From the NCBI GenBank assembly GCA_047618565.1, contig JBLHKW010000006.1:1-56148 (forward strand): a DNA stretch of 56,148 bases, in the 5' to 3' direction. The notes under the pieces were generated by a model. The model searched no databases. It was not told the origin of the DNA and was given only the letters and a program-made list of their open reading frames with translations. A program made the position numbers and the translations under genes. The DNA comes from JBLHKW01 sp047618565. Lineage in GTDB: Bacteria > Planctomycetota > UBA1135 > GCA-002686595. Below, one piece after another: positions 34,446-42,213 of this stretch; position 1 is the first letter of the stretch, and every line of letters begins with the position of its first letter.

Positions 34446-36880
34446 TGCTGGTTTCCTATCGATGGCTCGCTCGACACGTCGACCTGACGGGCGTCTCCCC
34501 GGAAGATCTGGCGGAGCTGCTCACGCTCTCGACCGCCGAGGTCGAGGGCATCGAGCCCTTCGCGCCGCACCTCTCGGCTGTGCGCGTGGGGCTCGTGGAG
34601 ACGCGCGTGAAGCACCCGGACGCGGACAAGCTGGGCATATGCACGGTGCGCGTCGATGGCAACGAGGACGCGGAGCGCCTGCAGATCGTCTGCGGCGCAC
34701 CCAACGTCGGTGCGGGCCAGCGCGTGGCCGTGGCCACCGTGGGGACGCGCTTGCCGGGCGACCTGAAGATCAAGAAGTCCAAGATCCGCGGCGTCGAGTC
34801 GCGCGGGATGATCTGTTCCGAGCGCGAGCTCGAGCTGGGCGAGGACCACTCGGGAATCTGGGTCCTGCCGGAATCCTGCGAGATCGGCCAGCCCGTCGCC
34901 GCGGCCCTGGGCCTCGACGACTGGGTGCTCGAGATCGACAACAAGTCCCTGACCCACCGCCCGGACTGCTGGGGCCACCGCGGACTGGCGCGTGAGATCG
35001 CGGCCATCCTGAAGCGCGACCTGCGACCGCTCGACCTGCCGGTCCTGGCGACAGGTTCAGGTTCCAGCTACCCCGTCCGCATCGACACGCCCGATTGTCC
35101 GCGCTACATGGCGCTCGAGATCGAGGGCGCCAAGGTGCTGCCGTCTCCGGTGTGGCTGCGCTTTCTGCTGCTGGCCGTCGGTCAGCGGCCCATGGACCAG
35201 CTCGTCGACCTGTCGAACTTCGTCATGCTCGACCTTGGGCAGCCCACGCATGTCTTCGATCGGGGCAGCCTGTCGTCCGAGGGTATCTCGGTGCGCCATG
35301 CGCGTGACGCAGAGACCCTCACTACCCTCGACGGCGAGCAGCGCAAGCTTCAGGAGTCCGACCTGCTGATCTGCTCGGGCGACAAGCCCGTGGCCCTGGC
35401 GGGTGTTATGGGCGAGGAAGGTTCCAAGGTCACCGACGACAGCAGCGGGCTACTGCTCGAGGTCGCAAACTTCGCCCCGGTCGTCGTGCGGCGCACGGCC
35501 ATGCGACTCGGTCTGCGCACGGACGCTTCCGCGCGCTTCGAGAAGAGTCTCGACCCGAACCTACCGCTCGAGGCCATGACCTCCTTTGCCGCCCAGCTGC
35601 AAGCGCTGCAGCCGGATGTGAGCTTCCCGTCGACGCCCACGGACACGGGCGACTGGCAGGACCCTTCCCTGTCGATCCAGCTGCGGCCTGCGCGTGCACG
35701 CGCGCTGCTGGGAGCGGACGTCAGCGACGGGGAGATCCAGTCGATCCTGACGCGCCTGGGTTTCGAGGTCGCCGCGCAGGGCGAGAGCTTCGCGGTGCAG
35801 GTGCCCGCCTGGCGCGCCACGAAGGACATCACGATCGAGGAAGACCTGATCGAGGAAGTGGGGCGCATCTATCGCTACGACCGCATACCTGAGCAGTCGC
35901 TGCACGGCGCGATCACGCCGCCCCCGCGGGATGCTCGGCGCGAGATGGTCAAACGCATCCAGGATCGCCTGGCCGGTGCGGCGCGCTTCCACGAGGTGCT
36001 GACCTACTCCTTCCACAGCGATCGCCTTATCGAGCTGTTCGGGTTGGGCAAGCAGCCCCATGTGGGCCTCGTGAATCCCGTCTCCGAAGGCGAGGGCCGC
36101 ATGCGGCGTTCCGTTCTTCCGAGCGTGGTCTCGTTGCTCGAGAACAACCGCCGCCGCTACGGCGACGTGCGCCTGTTCGAGGTTGGCAAGGGCTATCAGC
36201 CCGAGCAGGCCAACGAACGCGGCGAGCCGCACCAGGTGCACCAGGTTGCCCTGGCCTGGGCCACGCCGCCCGCGGGCAAGAAGGCCCCTTTCGACGCCGC
36301 ACGTTTCGGTCACATGCAGGGCGTGCTCGACGACCTTCTGGGCTCCCTTGGCCTGGCACCCCATTGCTGGGGCGAGCTCGACTCCGTCCCGACCTGGGCC
36401 CATCCGCACAAGCACCTCGCGGCACACTTTGCCGGACTCGACGAGCCGGCCGTCATCCTGGCCGAGCTGGAGCCCGGTCTGGCGCGCCGCCTTGGACTCA
36501 CGGGTGAGCTGGCCAGCGACGTGGCCGTGGCCGAGATCTCGATCGACCGCTTGATCGACGCGCCCGGCTCGGAGGGCGGCTACCGGCCGATTCCGCGCTT
36601 CCCGGGCATCAAGGTCGACGTGGCGGTGTTGCTCGCGGACACGCGCCCGGCGGGCGAGGTGGTGGAGGCCATCCGCAAGGCGGGCAAGGGCGCCGTCGCC
36701 GAAATCGAGCTGTTTGACCTCTACCGCAGCGACAGTCTGGGCACGGGCAAGAAGTCCCTGGCCTACCACGTGTTGCTGCAGTCGGAGCAAAAGACGCTCA
36801 CGGACCAGGACGGGCAGAAGTTCCTCTCCAGGCTCGAGCGGCAGCTTCAGGCCCTGGATGCGGAGCTGCGCAAGGGCTGA
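34445..36880 (+). CDS. pheT: Phenylalanine--tRNA ligase beta subunit
   Basis: The 811-residue subunit carries the tRNA-binding (EMAP-like) domain at about 40-155 (VKHPDADKLGICTVRVDG, IVCGAPNVGAGQ), the B3/B4 editing region (HRPDCWGHRGLAREIAAIL, and MDQLVDLSNFVMLDLGQP further on), the B5 domain (EDLIEEVGRIYRYDRIP) and a C-terminal ferredoxin-like anticodon-binding domain (RFPGIKVDVAVLL). All domains of a full-length beta chain are present. A compact terminator starts directly after its stop codon. Confidence 0.97.
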   Translation: MLVSYRWLARHVDLTGVSPEDLAELLTLSTAEVEGIEPFAPHLSAVRVGLVETRVKHPDADKLGICTVRVDGNEDAERLQIVCGAPNVGAGQRVAVATVGTRLPGDLKIKKSKIRGVESRGMICSERELELGEDHSGIWVLPESCEIGQPVAAALGLDDWVLEIDNKSLTHRPDCWGHRGLAREIAAILKRDLRPLDLPVLATGSGSSYPVRIDTPDCPRYMALEIEGAKVLPSPVWLRFLLLAVGQRPMDQLVDLSNFVMLDLGQPTHVFDRGSLSSEGISVRHARDAETLTTLDGEQRKLQESDLLICSGDKPVALAGVMGEEGSKVTDDSSGLLLEVANFAPVVVRRTAMRLGLRTDASARFEKSLDPNLPLEAMTSFAAQLQALQPDVSFPSTPTDTGDWQDPSLSIQLRPARARALLGADVSDGEIQSILTRLGFEVAAQGESFAVQVPAWRATKDITIEEDLIEEVGRIYRYDRIPEQSLHGAITPPPRDARREMVKRIQDRLAGAARFHEVLTYSFHSDRLIELFGLGKQPHVGLVNPVSEGEGRMRRSVLPSVVSLLENNRRRYGDVRLFEVGKGYQPEQANERGEPHQVHQVALAWATPPAGKKAPFDAARFGHMQGVLDDLLGSLGLAPHCWGELDSVPTWAHPHKHLAAHFAGLDEPAVILAELEPGLARRLGLTGELASDVAVAEISIDRLIDAPGSEGGYRPIPRFPGIKVDVAVLLADTRPAGEVVEAIRKAGKGAVAEIELFDLYRSDSLGTGKKSLAYHVLLQSEQKTLTDQDGQKFLSRLERQLQALDAELRKG

Positions 36881-36905
36881 CCCGCGGGCCCTAGGCGGGG
36901 TTTTT
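36881..36905 (+). terminator. Intrinsic terminator after pheT
   Basis: CCCGC (36881-36885) and GCGGG (36895-36899) form a short GC stem with a nine-base loop, followed by GTTTTT (36900-36905). It starts at the first base after the pheT stop and ends 28 bases before the next gene. Confidence 0.7.
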
Positions 36906-36933
36906 CCGTAGAGGGCTCGCGCGAACGCGGGCG

Positions 36934-38361
36934 ATGGCCGATCATTCTAGGTACGTGAAGGTAGTTCTCGTCAACCCACCCAGTCCACCTGAGTTCCGCG
37001 TCAGCCGCGGGCTGATGGGGGGCTTCGGCATGGCCGTCAATCCGGAGCTGCTCTATCCGCCGATCGAGCTGGCGCACGTGGCGTCCCTGCTCGAGCGCGA
37101 GGGCCACGAGGTCGCCATCCACGACTCCGATGCTCTGAACCTGGGCCCGGATGCGGCCTTCGATTCCGTGCGCGATCTGGCGCCTGCGCTGGTCTGCCTG
37201 GACTCCTCGAGCACCTCGCTGGATCAGGACCTGGCGCTGGCGCGGCGCCTCAAGCACGAGCTCAAGATCGCGGTCGCGATCCTCGGTAGCCAGGTGACCT
37301 ACACACCGGGGGAGATCTTTGCCGAGGACTCGGTCGATGTCGTCGTCCGTGGCGAGCCCGAGGAGACCGTGCGCGAGATCGCAGCCAGGGTGGCCGAGGG
37401 TGGAGCCCTCGAGGGCATCGCCGGCACCACCTGGCAGCGTGCCGACGGCGAGATCGTGCACGAGGCCGAGCGCGCGAAGATCGACGACCTGGATGCCCTG
37501 CCGATTCCGGCGCGGCACCTGCTCGACAACAGCGTCTATCACTTTCCCGGCCTCGATGGGCCGGTCACGACCGTGAAGTCGTCCCGCGGCTGCCCGCTCG
37601 ACTGCTCCTTCTGCGGCTACACCCTGGCCCAGGGGCTGCGTTTCAGGTTCCGCTCGCCGGAGCACGTGGTCGAGGAGCTGGTCGACCTGCACAGGCGCCA
37701 TGGCCTGCGCTACGTGGTCTTTCGTGATCCGATCTTCACGACCCGTAAGGACCGTGTGCACGCGATCTGTGACGGCATCATCGAGCAGCGCCTCGACCTG
37801 GAGTGGCAGTGTGAGACGGCGGTCAAGACCCTCGACCGCCCCTTGCTCGTGAAGATGGCCGCGGCCGGCTGCACGCACATCTCGCTGGGCGTCGAGTCGG
37901 GCAACCAGGAGATCCAGAAGAAGCACTGCGGTAACAAACTCAAGGACCTGGACGCCGCGCACGAGGTGTTCCGCGCCTGTCGCGACGTGGGCATCGAGAC
38001 GCGCGCCTTCTGCATGATCGGTTTCCCGGAGGAGACCCCCGCGATGGTGGACGAGACCATCGACCTGGTCGACAGCCTCGATCCGGACCAGGTCCAGTTC
38101 TGTGCGGTGACGGCCTACCCGGGCACGCCCCTGTACCAGATGCTGCGCGGTACGCGCGAGTTCGACTACGCGACGATGACCGGCTTCCAGGCGCTCGAGG
38201 GCAACGAGCACATGACCGCCGAGCAGATCGAGGCCAAGATCCGAGAGGCCTACCGGCGTTTCTACCGGCGTCCCAAGCGGCTGCTACGGGAGTTCCGCAG
38301 CCCGGCCCGGCTGGTCAGCCGCGTCGCGCGCTACTTGACCCTTTTCAAGCGCCGCGCCTGA
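36934..38361 (+). CDS. B12-binding domain radical SAM protein (function unknown)
   Basis: The 475-residue protein has an N-terminal cobalamin-binding-like domain (VVLVNPPSPPEF, LLYPPIELAHVASLLEREGH, then LACLDSSSTSL-type strand) and a radical SAM barrel with C220, C224 and C227 (canonical CX3CX2C in SRGCPLDCSFC). It continues YTLAQGLRFRFRSPEHVVEE and FRDPIFTTRKDRV, as in BchE-like enzymes that act on polycyclic or lipid substrates. It lacks the PqqD-like tail and the CX4CX2C spacing of the other radical SAM gene at 30118. GTG 36955, seven codons in, would start exactly at the domain and is an alternative. It is alone between pheT and a minus-strand small gene, and the substrate cannot be inferred. 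Confidence 0.82.
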   Translation: MADHSRYVKVVLVNPPSPPEFRVSRGLMGGFGMAVNPELLYPPIELAHVASLLEREGHEVAIHDSDALNLGPDAAFDSVRDLAPALVCLDSSSTSLDQDLALARRLKHELKIAVAILGSQVTYTPGEIFAEDSVDVVVRGEPEETVREIAARVAEGGALEGIAGTTWQRADGEIVHEAERAKIDDLDALPIPARHLLDNSVYHFPGLDGPVTTVKSSRGCPLDCSFCGYTLAQGLRFRFRSPEHVVEELVDLHRRHGLRYVVFRDPIFTTRKDRVHAICDGIIEQRLDLEWQCETAVKTLDRPLLVKMAAAGCTHISLGVESGNQEIQKKHCGNKLKDLDAAHEVFRACRDVGIETRAFCMIGFPEETPAMVDETIDLVDSLDPDQVQFCAVTAYPGTPLYQMLRGTREFDYATMTGFQALEGNEHMTAEQIEAKIREAYRRFYRRPKRLLREFRSPARLVSRVARYLTLFKRRA

Positions 38362-38366
38362 GCTTC

Positions 38367-38407
38367 AAAAAAGCACGCCCCCCGGGCCGAATGGACCGGG
38401 GGGCGTG
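38367..38407 (-). terminator. Strong intrinsic terminator, minus strand
   Basis: The 12-bp perfect stem CACGCCCCCCGG (38374-38385) / CCGGGGGGCGTG (38396-38407) has a ten-base loop. On the minus strand it is followed by C and six T residues (38372-38367). It points at a transcript coming from the right, which supports the small minus-strand gene at 38432-38635. The stem may also help stop the plus-strand radical SAM transcript, though without a T run there. Confidence 0.88.
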
Positions 38408-38431
38408 ATCTCTCTGAAGTGCGCGGCGGGG

Positions 38432-38635
38432 TCAGGAGAGGGGGAACCCGCCGGCAGTCGCTTCCGGGGGAGAAGCGGGCTCGAAGGGGACGTCCTGGAG
38501 GTTGACCCACTCCTTGACGTCCTCATCGGGGAAATAAACCTGGACCCATGAGTTCCAGCGGGCGACCACCAGCGCGGCTCCGGGTTGCGGGGCCTGCTGG
38601 GGGAGGTGCTCGGTTTGAATCCTGTTTGTTTCCAC
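38432..38635 (-). CDS. Small hypothetical protein (67 aa) with its own terminator
   Basis: The open frame continues far upstream, opposite acs, but a plausible gene begins at GTG 38635 and ends at 38432, just before a strong minus-strand terminator. The 67-residue product has a flexible Gln/Pro-rich start, a compact aromatic core (VVARWNSWVQVYFPDEDVKE, then WVNLQDVPFEP) and a Ser/Pro-rich tail. No signal peptide, helix-turn-helix or known family is visible. The core could be a small SH3-like or beta-barrel fold. No good Shine-Dalgarno sequence precedes the GTG. Evidence is the terminator, the folded-looking core and the AT-rich patch upstream. Confidence 0.5.
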   Translation of the reverse strand: METNRIQTEHLPQQAPQPGAALVVARWNSWVQVYFPDEDVKEWVNLQDVPFEPASPPEATAGGFPLS

Positions 38636-38668
38636 GCCGCCAAGTCCGCAATGCGCTGCCGCGCCGGG

Positions 38669-38692
38669 GCAGGAAATAGCAATAATTCTGGA
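38669..38692. promoter_or_regulatory. AT-rich patch between the small gene and acs, possible divergent promoter
   Basis: The stretch GGAAATAGCAATAATTC stands out in a GC-rich surround, between the minus-strand small gene (start 38635) and acs (start 38828). On the minus strand it reads TTGCTATTT, like an extended -10 element. On the plus strand it offers AATAAT. No convincing -35 element accompanies either, so this is only a location guess. Confidence 0.25.
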
Positions 38693-38827
38693 GAGCGTGC
38701 CAGGTCGGGTCCTGGCAGACCGCGAACCGGGCCAGCAAAAAGCAATCGAGGGGGCCCGGGATGCTCGATCCACGCTTGCGGTTGTCGCAAGATCACGCTC
38801 CCGCACCCAACGAGCCCGGAGCCCCCA

Positions 38828-40774
38828 ATGAGCGAAATCGAGAACGTCCTTTCCGAGAACCGTAGCTTCCCGCCGCCCGCGGACTTCCAGGAGCACGCGC
38901 GCATAGCGGATGAGGACACCTACCAGCGCATGTACCGCGCGTCGATCGACAAGCCGGAGGAGTTCTGGGGCCGCGTGGGCAAGGAGATCCCGTGGATCGA
39001 GCCCTTCAAGAAGGTGCTCGACTGGAGCGAAGCGCCCGTCGCGAAGTGGTTCACGGGGGGCAAGCTCAACGCCAGCGCGGTCTGCATCGACCAGCATCTG
39101 GACACCCTGCGCTCGGGCAAGCGCGCCATCGTGTGGGAGGGCGAACCGGGGGATATCCGCACGATCACCTACACCGAGCTGCATGTGGAGGTTTGCCTGC
39201 TCGCGAACGCCCTGAAACAGCGCGGCGTCAAGAAGGGGGACCGTGTCGCGATCTACATGCCCATGGTCCCGGAGCTGGCCATGGCGGTGCTGGCCTGTGC
39301 CCGCATCGGTGCGATCCACTCGGTCATCTTCGGGGGCTTCAGCGCCCAGGCCCTGTCGGACAGGATCGACGACGGACACTGCACAGCCGTGATCACGGCG
39401 GACGGTGGGTTCCGGCGCGGCAAGGTGCTGCCCCTGAAGCGCGAGGTCGATGCGGCCATCGAGGACAAGGACTTCGTGCACACGGTCATCGTCGTGCGGC
39501 GCACGGAGAACGAGGTCGAATGGCGCGACGGCCGCGACATCTGGTACGAGGACGCACTCGCCGACGTGGACGCGGAATGCGAGCCCGAACCGATGGACGC
39601 GGAGGATGTGCTCTTCCTGCTGTACACCTCCGGTTCGACCGGTAAGCCCAAGGGCATCGTGCACACGACGGGCGGCTACATGGTGGGCACCTACCTCACC
39701 AGCCGCCTGGTCTTCGATCTACAGGACGAGGACGTCTACTGGTGCACGGCGGACGTGGGCTGGATCACGGGTCACAGCTACATCCTCTACGGCCCGCTCG
39801 CGAACGGGGCAACGGTGGTCATGTACGAGGGTGCGCCCAGTGAGCCCGACGAGGGACGCTTCTGGGACATCTGCGAGCGGCACGGCGTGACGGTCTTCTA
39901 CACCGCTCCGACGGCCATCCGAACGTTCATGCGCTGGGGGCGCGAGCACGTCGAGCGCCACGACCTGTCGAGCTTGCGCCTGCTGGGAACGGTGGGGGAG
40001 TCGATCAATCCGGAAGCATGGATGTGGTACCACGAGGTGGTCGGTAAGCAGCGCTGCCCGATCGTGGACACCTGGTGGCAGACGGAGACCGGCGCCATCA
40101 TGCTCACGCCCCTGCCCGGCGTGACCGCCACGAAGCCGGGCTGCGCCACCCGTCCGTTCTTCGGAGTGGACCCGGTCATCCTCGACGAGAGCGGGCAGGA
40201 GCTCGGCCCGAACCAGGGCGGATACCTCGCGTTGCGCAAGCCGTGGCCCTCGATGCTGCGCGGCATCTGGGGCGACCCGGAGCGCTTCAAGGAGACCTAC
40301 TGGTCGCGCTTCCCGGGCCTCTACTTCGCCGGCGATGGCGCACGCAAGGACGAGGACGGCTACATCTGGGTCCTGGGGCGCGTGGACGATGTGATCAACG
40401 TCAGCGGCCACCGGCTGTCCACCATGGAGGTCGAGAGCGCCCTCGTCAGCCACGAGAAGGTGGTCGAGGCGGCCGTCGTCGGGCGCCCGGACGAGGTCAC
40501 GGGGCAGGCCATCTGCGCCTTCGTGACGCCGGGTGCCGGTGTCGAGCCCGACGCGGACCTCAAGGCGGATCTTGCCGCGCATGTCGCGCGCGAGATCGGG
40601 AAGCTTGCGCGGCCGGCCGAGATTCGCTTCACGGATGCGCTCCCGAAGACCCGCAGCGGAAAGATCATGCGCCGGCTGCTGCGCGACATCGCAGCGGGGA
40701 TCGAGACCGCCGGCGACACCAGCACGATCGAGGACCTGTCGGTACTGGCCACGCTGCGTGCCAGCGAGGAGTAA
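38828..40774 (+). CDS. acs: Acetyl-CoA synthetase
   Basis: This AMP-forming acetate--CoA ligase has 648 residues from ATG 38828. All landmarks are present: the N-terminal ACAS_N segment, the adenylation P-loop YTSGSTGKPKGIVHTTGGYM, the acetate pocket region ADVGWITGHSYILYGPL, DTWWQTETGAIM, the hinge region GRVDDVINVSGHRLSTMEVE, and the acetylation-controlled lysine in PKTRSGKIMRRLLR. It makes acetyl-CoA from acetate for central metabolism. The open frame before 38828 (to 38585) is not homologous and overlaps the opposite small gene, so I exclude it. Confidence 0.97.
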   Translation: MSEIENVLSENRSFPPPADFQEHARIADEDTYQRMYRASIDKPEEFWGRVGKEIPWIEPFKKVLDWSEAPVAKWFTGGKLNASAVCIDQHLDTLRSGKRAIVWEGEPGDIRTITYTELHVEVCLLANALKQRGVKKGDRVAIYMPMVPELAMAVLACARIGAIHSVIFGGFSAQALSDRIDDGHCTAVITADGGFRRGKVLPLKREVDAAIEDKDFVHTVIVVRRTENEVEWRDGRDIWYEDALADVDAECEPEPMDAEDVLFLLYTSGSTGKPKGIVHTTGGYMVGTYLTSRLVFDLQDEDVYWCTADVGWITGHSYILYGPLANGATVVMYEGAPSEPDEGRFWDICERHGVTVFYTAPTAIRTFMRWGREHVERHDLSSLRLLGTVGESINPEAWMWYHEVVGKQRCPIVDTWWQTETGAIMLTPLPGVTATKPGCATRPFFGVDPVILDESGQELGPNQGGYLALRKPWPSMLRGIWGDPERFKETYWSRFPGLYFAGDGARKDEDGYIWVLGRVDDVINVSGHRLSTMEVESALVSHEKVVEAAVVGRPDEVTGQAICAFVTPGAGVEPDADLKADLAAHVAREIGKLARPAEIRFTDALPKTRSGKIMRRLLRDIAAGIETAGDTSTIEDLSVLATLRASEE

Positions 40775-40791
40775 CCCCCTGGTCCTGGAGC

Positions 40792-41760
40792 TCAGGAAAC
40801 GGCCGGAGGCCCTTCGCTGCGCCACCAGTCGGTCTGGGTGATCTCCTTCAGTCCCTCCGGGTAGGTGCGCGGATCCCAGCCGAGCTCCTCCCTGGCGGCG
40901 GTGATGTTGTGGTCGTGGTGCAGGGAGAAGTAGCCCGCACCACGGCGCTCCTTGGTCACGTCCTTGAAGATGCCCTTGAGCAGGATCGCGCGCTCGACCC
41001 AGCGGCGAGGGATATTGCGTCGCTTGACCTTGCCGCCGGTGGCCGCCCTGGTGACGTCGATGAAGTCATTGAAGGCGATGCCCTCCGGACCGGCGATCTC
41101 GTAGATGCAGTCCACGTCCAGAGCACGGTCGTACTGGAAGAAGCGGCGTACCACGTCGATCAGATCGTCCACGTGCACCGGGTTGATCTTCGAGAGGCCT
41201 TCGTGGAAGACCCAGTAGGTGCCCTTCTGCTCGCCGCACTTGCGCAGGAAGGGAGCCGTGTGACGGTAGTCGCCGACGCCGTAGACCAGGGTCGGCCGGA
41301 ACGAGGCCCAGGGCAGACCGGAGCCGCGCACGATCTTCTCCTGAACGCGCTTGGAGTCGCGGTAATAGCTGTAGACCGGAACGCCGATCACTGCCGAGGA
41401 GATGATGATGAACTGGAAATCCTTGGTCGCGTTCTTCTTCGCGTCCGCGATCAACGCCTCGGTGCCCTGGACGTTGACCTGCTGCATCACCTCATGTGAG
41501 AAGTGGTCGTGGGCGCTGGCCAGGTGGATCAGATAACGCGCGCCGGCAAGGAAGCCGTGGATCGAGGTCGAGTCCGTGAGGTCGCCCGTGTGGATCTCGA
41601 CCCGGTCCTCCAGCCCGGCCGGGATGTCGACAGCGCTCTCGCGTCCGGGACGGGCCAGCACACGCACCTCGTGCCCGTCGGCGAGCATCGCGTGCAGGAA
41701 GTAGCGGCCGATGAACCCGGTGGCGCCGGTGATACAGACTTTGCAGGGAGAGCTTTCCAC
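40792..41760 (-). CDS. NAD(P)-dependent epimerase/dehydratase (extended SDR)
   Basis: The 322-residue protein begins at GTG 41760. The nucleotide-binding motif TGATGFIG lies at 11-18, and the catalytic YxxxK as YYRDSK follows a serine-rich strand (FIIISSAVIGVPVYSYYRDS). Later motifs PTLVYGVGDYRH and the substrate-side INPVHVDDLIDVVRRFF are typical of NDP-sugar or steroid-type epimerases. It is convergent with acs, 17 bases away, and divergent from the exopolysaccharide cluster, which makes a nucleotide-sugar substrate plausible but not proven. The open frame extends upstream to 42081 without homology. Confidence 0.82.
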   Translation of the reverse strand: MESSPCKVCITGATGFIGRYFLHAMLADGHEVRVLARPGRESAVDIPAGLEDRVEIHTGDLTDSTSIHGFLAGARYLIHLASAHDHFSHEVMQQVNVQGTEALIADAKKNATKDFQFIIISSAVIGVPVYSYYRDSKRVQEKIVRGSGLPWASFRPTLVYGVGDYRHTAPFLRKCGEQKGTYWVFHEGLSKINPVHVDDLIDVVRRFFQYDRALDVDCIYEIAGPEGIAFNDFIDVTRAATGGKVKRRNIPRRWVERAILLKGIFKDVTKERRGAGYFSLHHDHNITAAREELGWDPRTYPEGLKEITQTDWWRSEGPPAVS

Positions 41761-42213
41761 GCAAACAGGATAGCGAGCCTCGCCGTGGCCTCCAGCCCCC
41801 GACTGCCCGGAAGCTTGCGGTAGCGCAGATCGTGAGGCTCGCGGCTCGCGGGCGTGGAAGGATTTTCCGAGGCTGTGGCCGATCGTCGGCGCGGGCATAA
41901 TGGGGGAGTTGTGCGGTTCCGGCGAGCTTCCACGGAATGCTGCCCACTCCGGGCCCATCACTTGCCGATATCCTCTCGGTCCCCCCGATCCCCGCCCCAG
42001 GCCTCCCCAGGCCCCCAGAGGGCACCCCAACGGCCCTGCGCAGCCTCTCCGCTGATGGCGCTGCGCGTCGCTGACAAACAACGCTACGATGAACTGTCCT
42101 CCGGCCCTCCCCCGTGCGTACGCAAGCCACAGCTGGCGGCAGGCAGTGGGTCCGGTGCTATCGATTGAATCTGACCCACGGACGGCCTACCGCAGGCAGG
42201 CCGTCGCTATTGA
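41761..42213. other. Divergent intergenic region before the polysaccharide cluster
   Basis: I see no supported gene in this 453-base region. It must hold promoters for the minus-strand epimerase and the plus-strand sugar transferase, but no pair of clean -35/-10 boxes is evident. C-rich runs are frequent around 41985-42030. The only clear structure is the hairpin at 42181-42205, just before the sugar transferase start. Confidence 0.5.
42181..42205 (+). promoter_or_regulatory. Stem-loop immediately upstream of the sugar transferase start
   Basis: GACGGCCT (42181-42188) and AGGCCGTC (42198-42205) form a perfect 8-bp stem with a nine-base loop. It ends eight bases before ATG 42214, in the space where a ribosome-binding site would be. 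No Shine-Dalgarno sequence is visible there. It may control translation of the first gene of the glycan cluster, or end a short leader transcript. Role inferred from position. Confidence 0.4.

Noticed and set aside
38432..39664. 410-aa minus-strand gene opposite acs
   Set aside because: Only the last 67 codons look like protein. The upstream part is antisense to acs.
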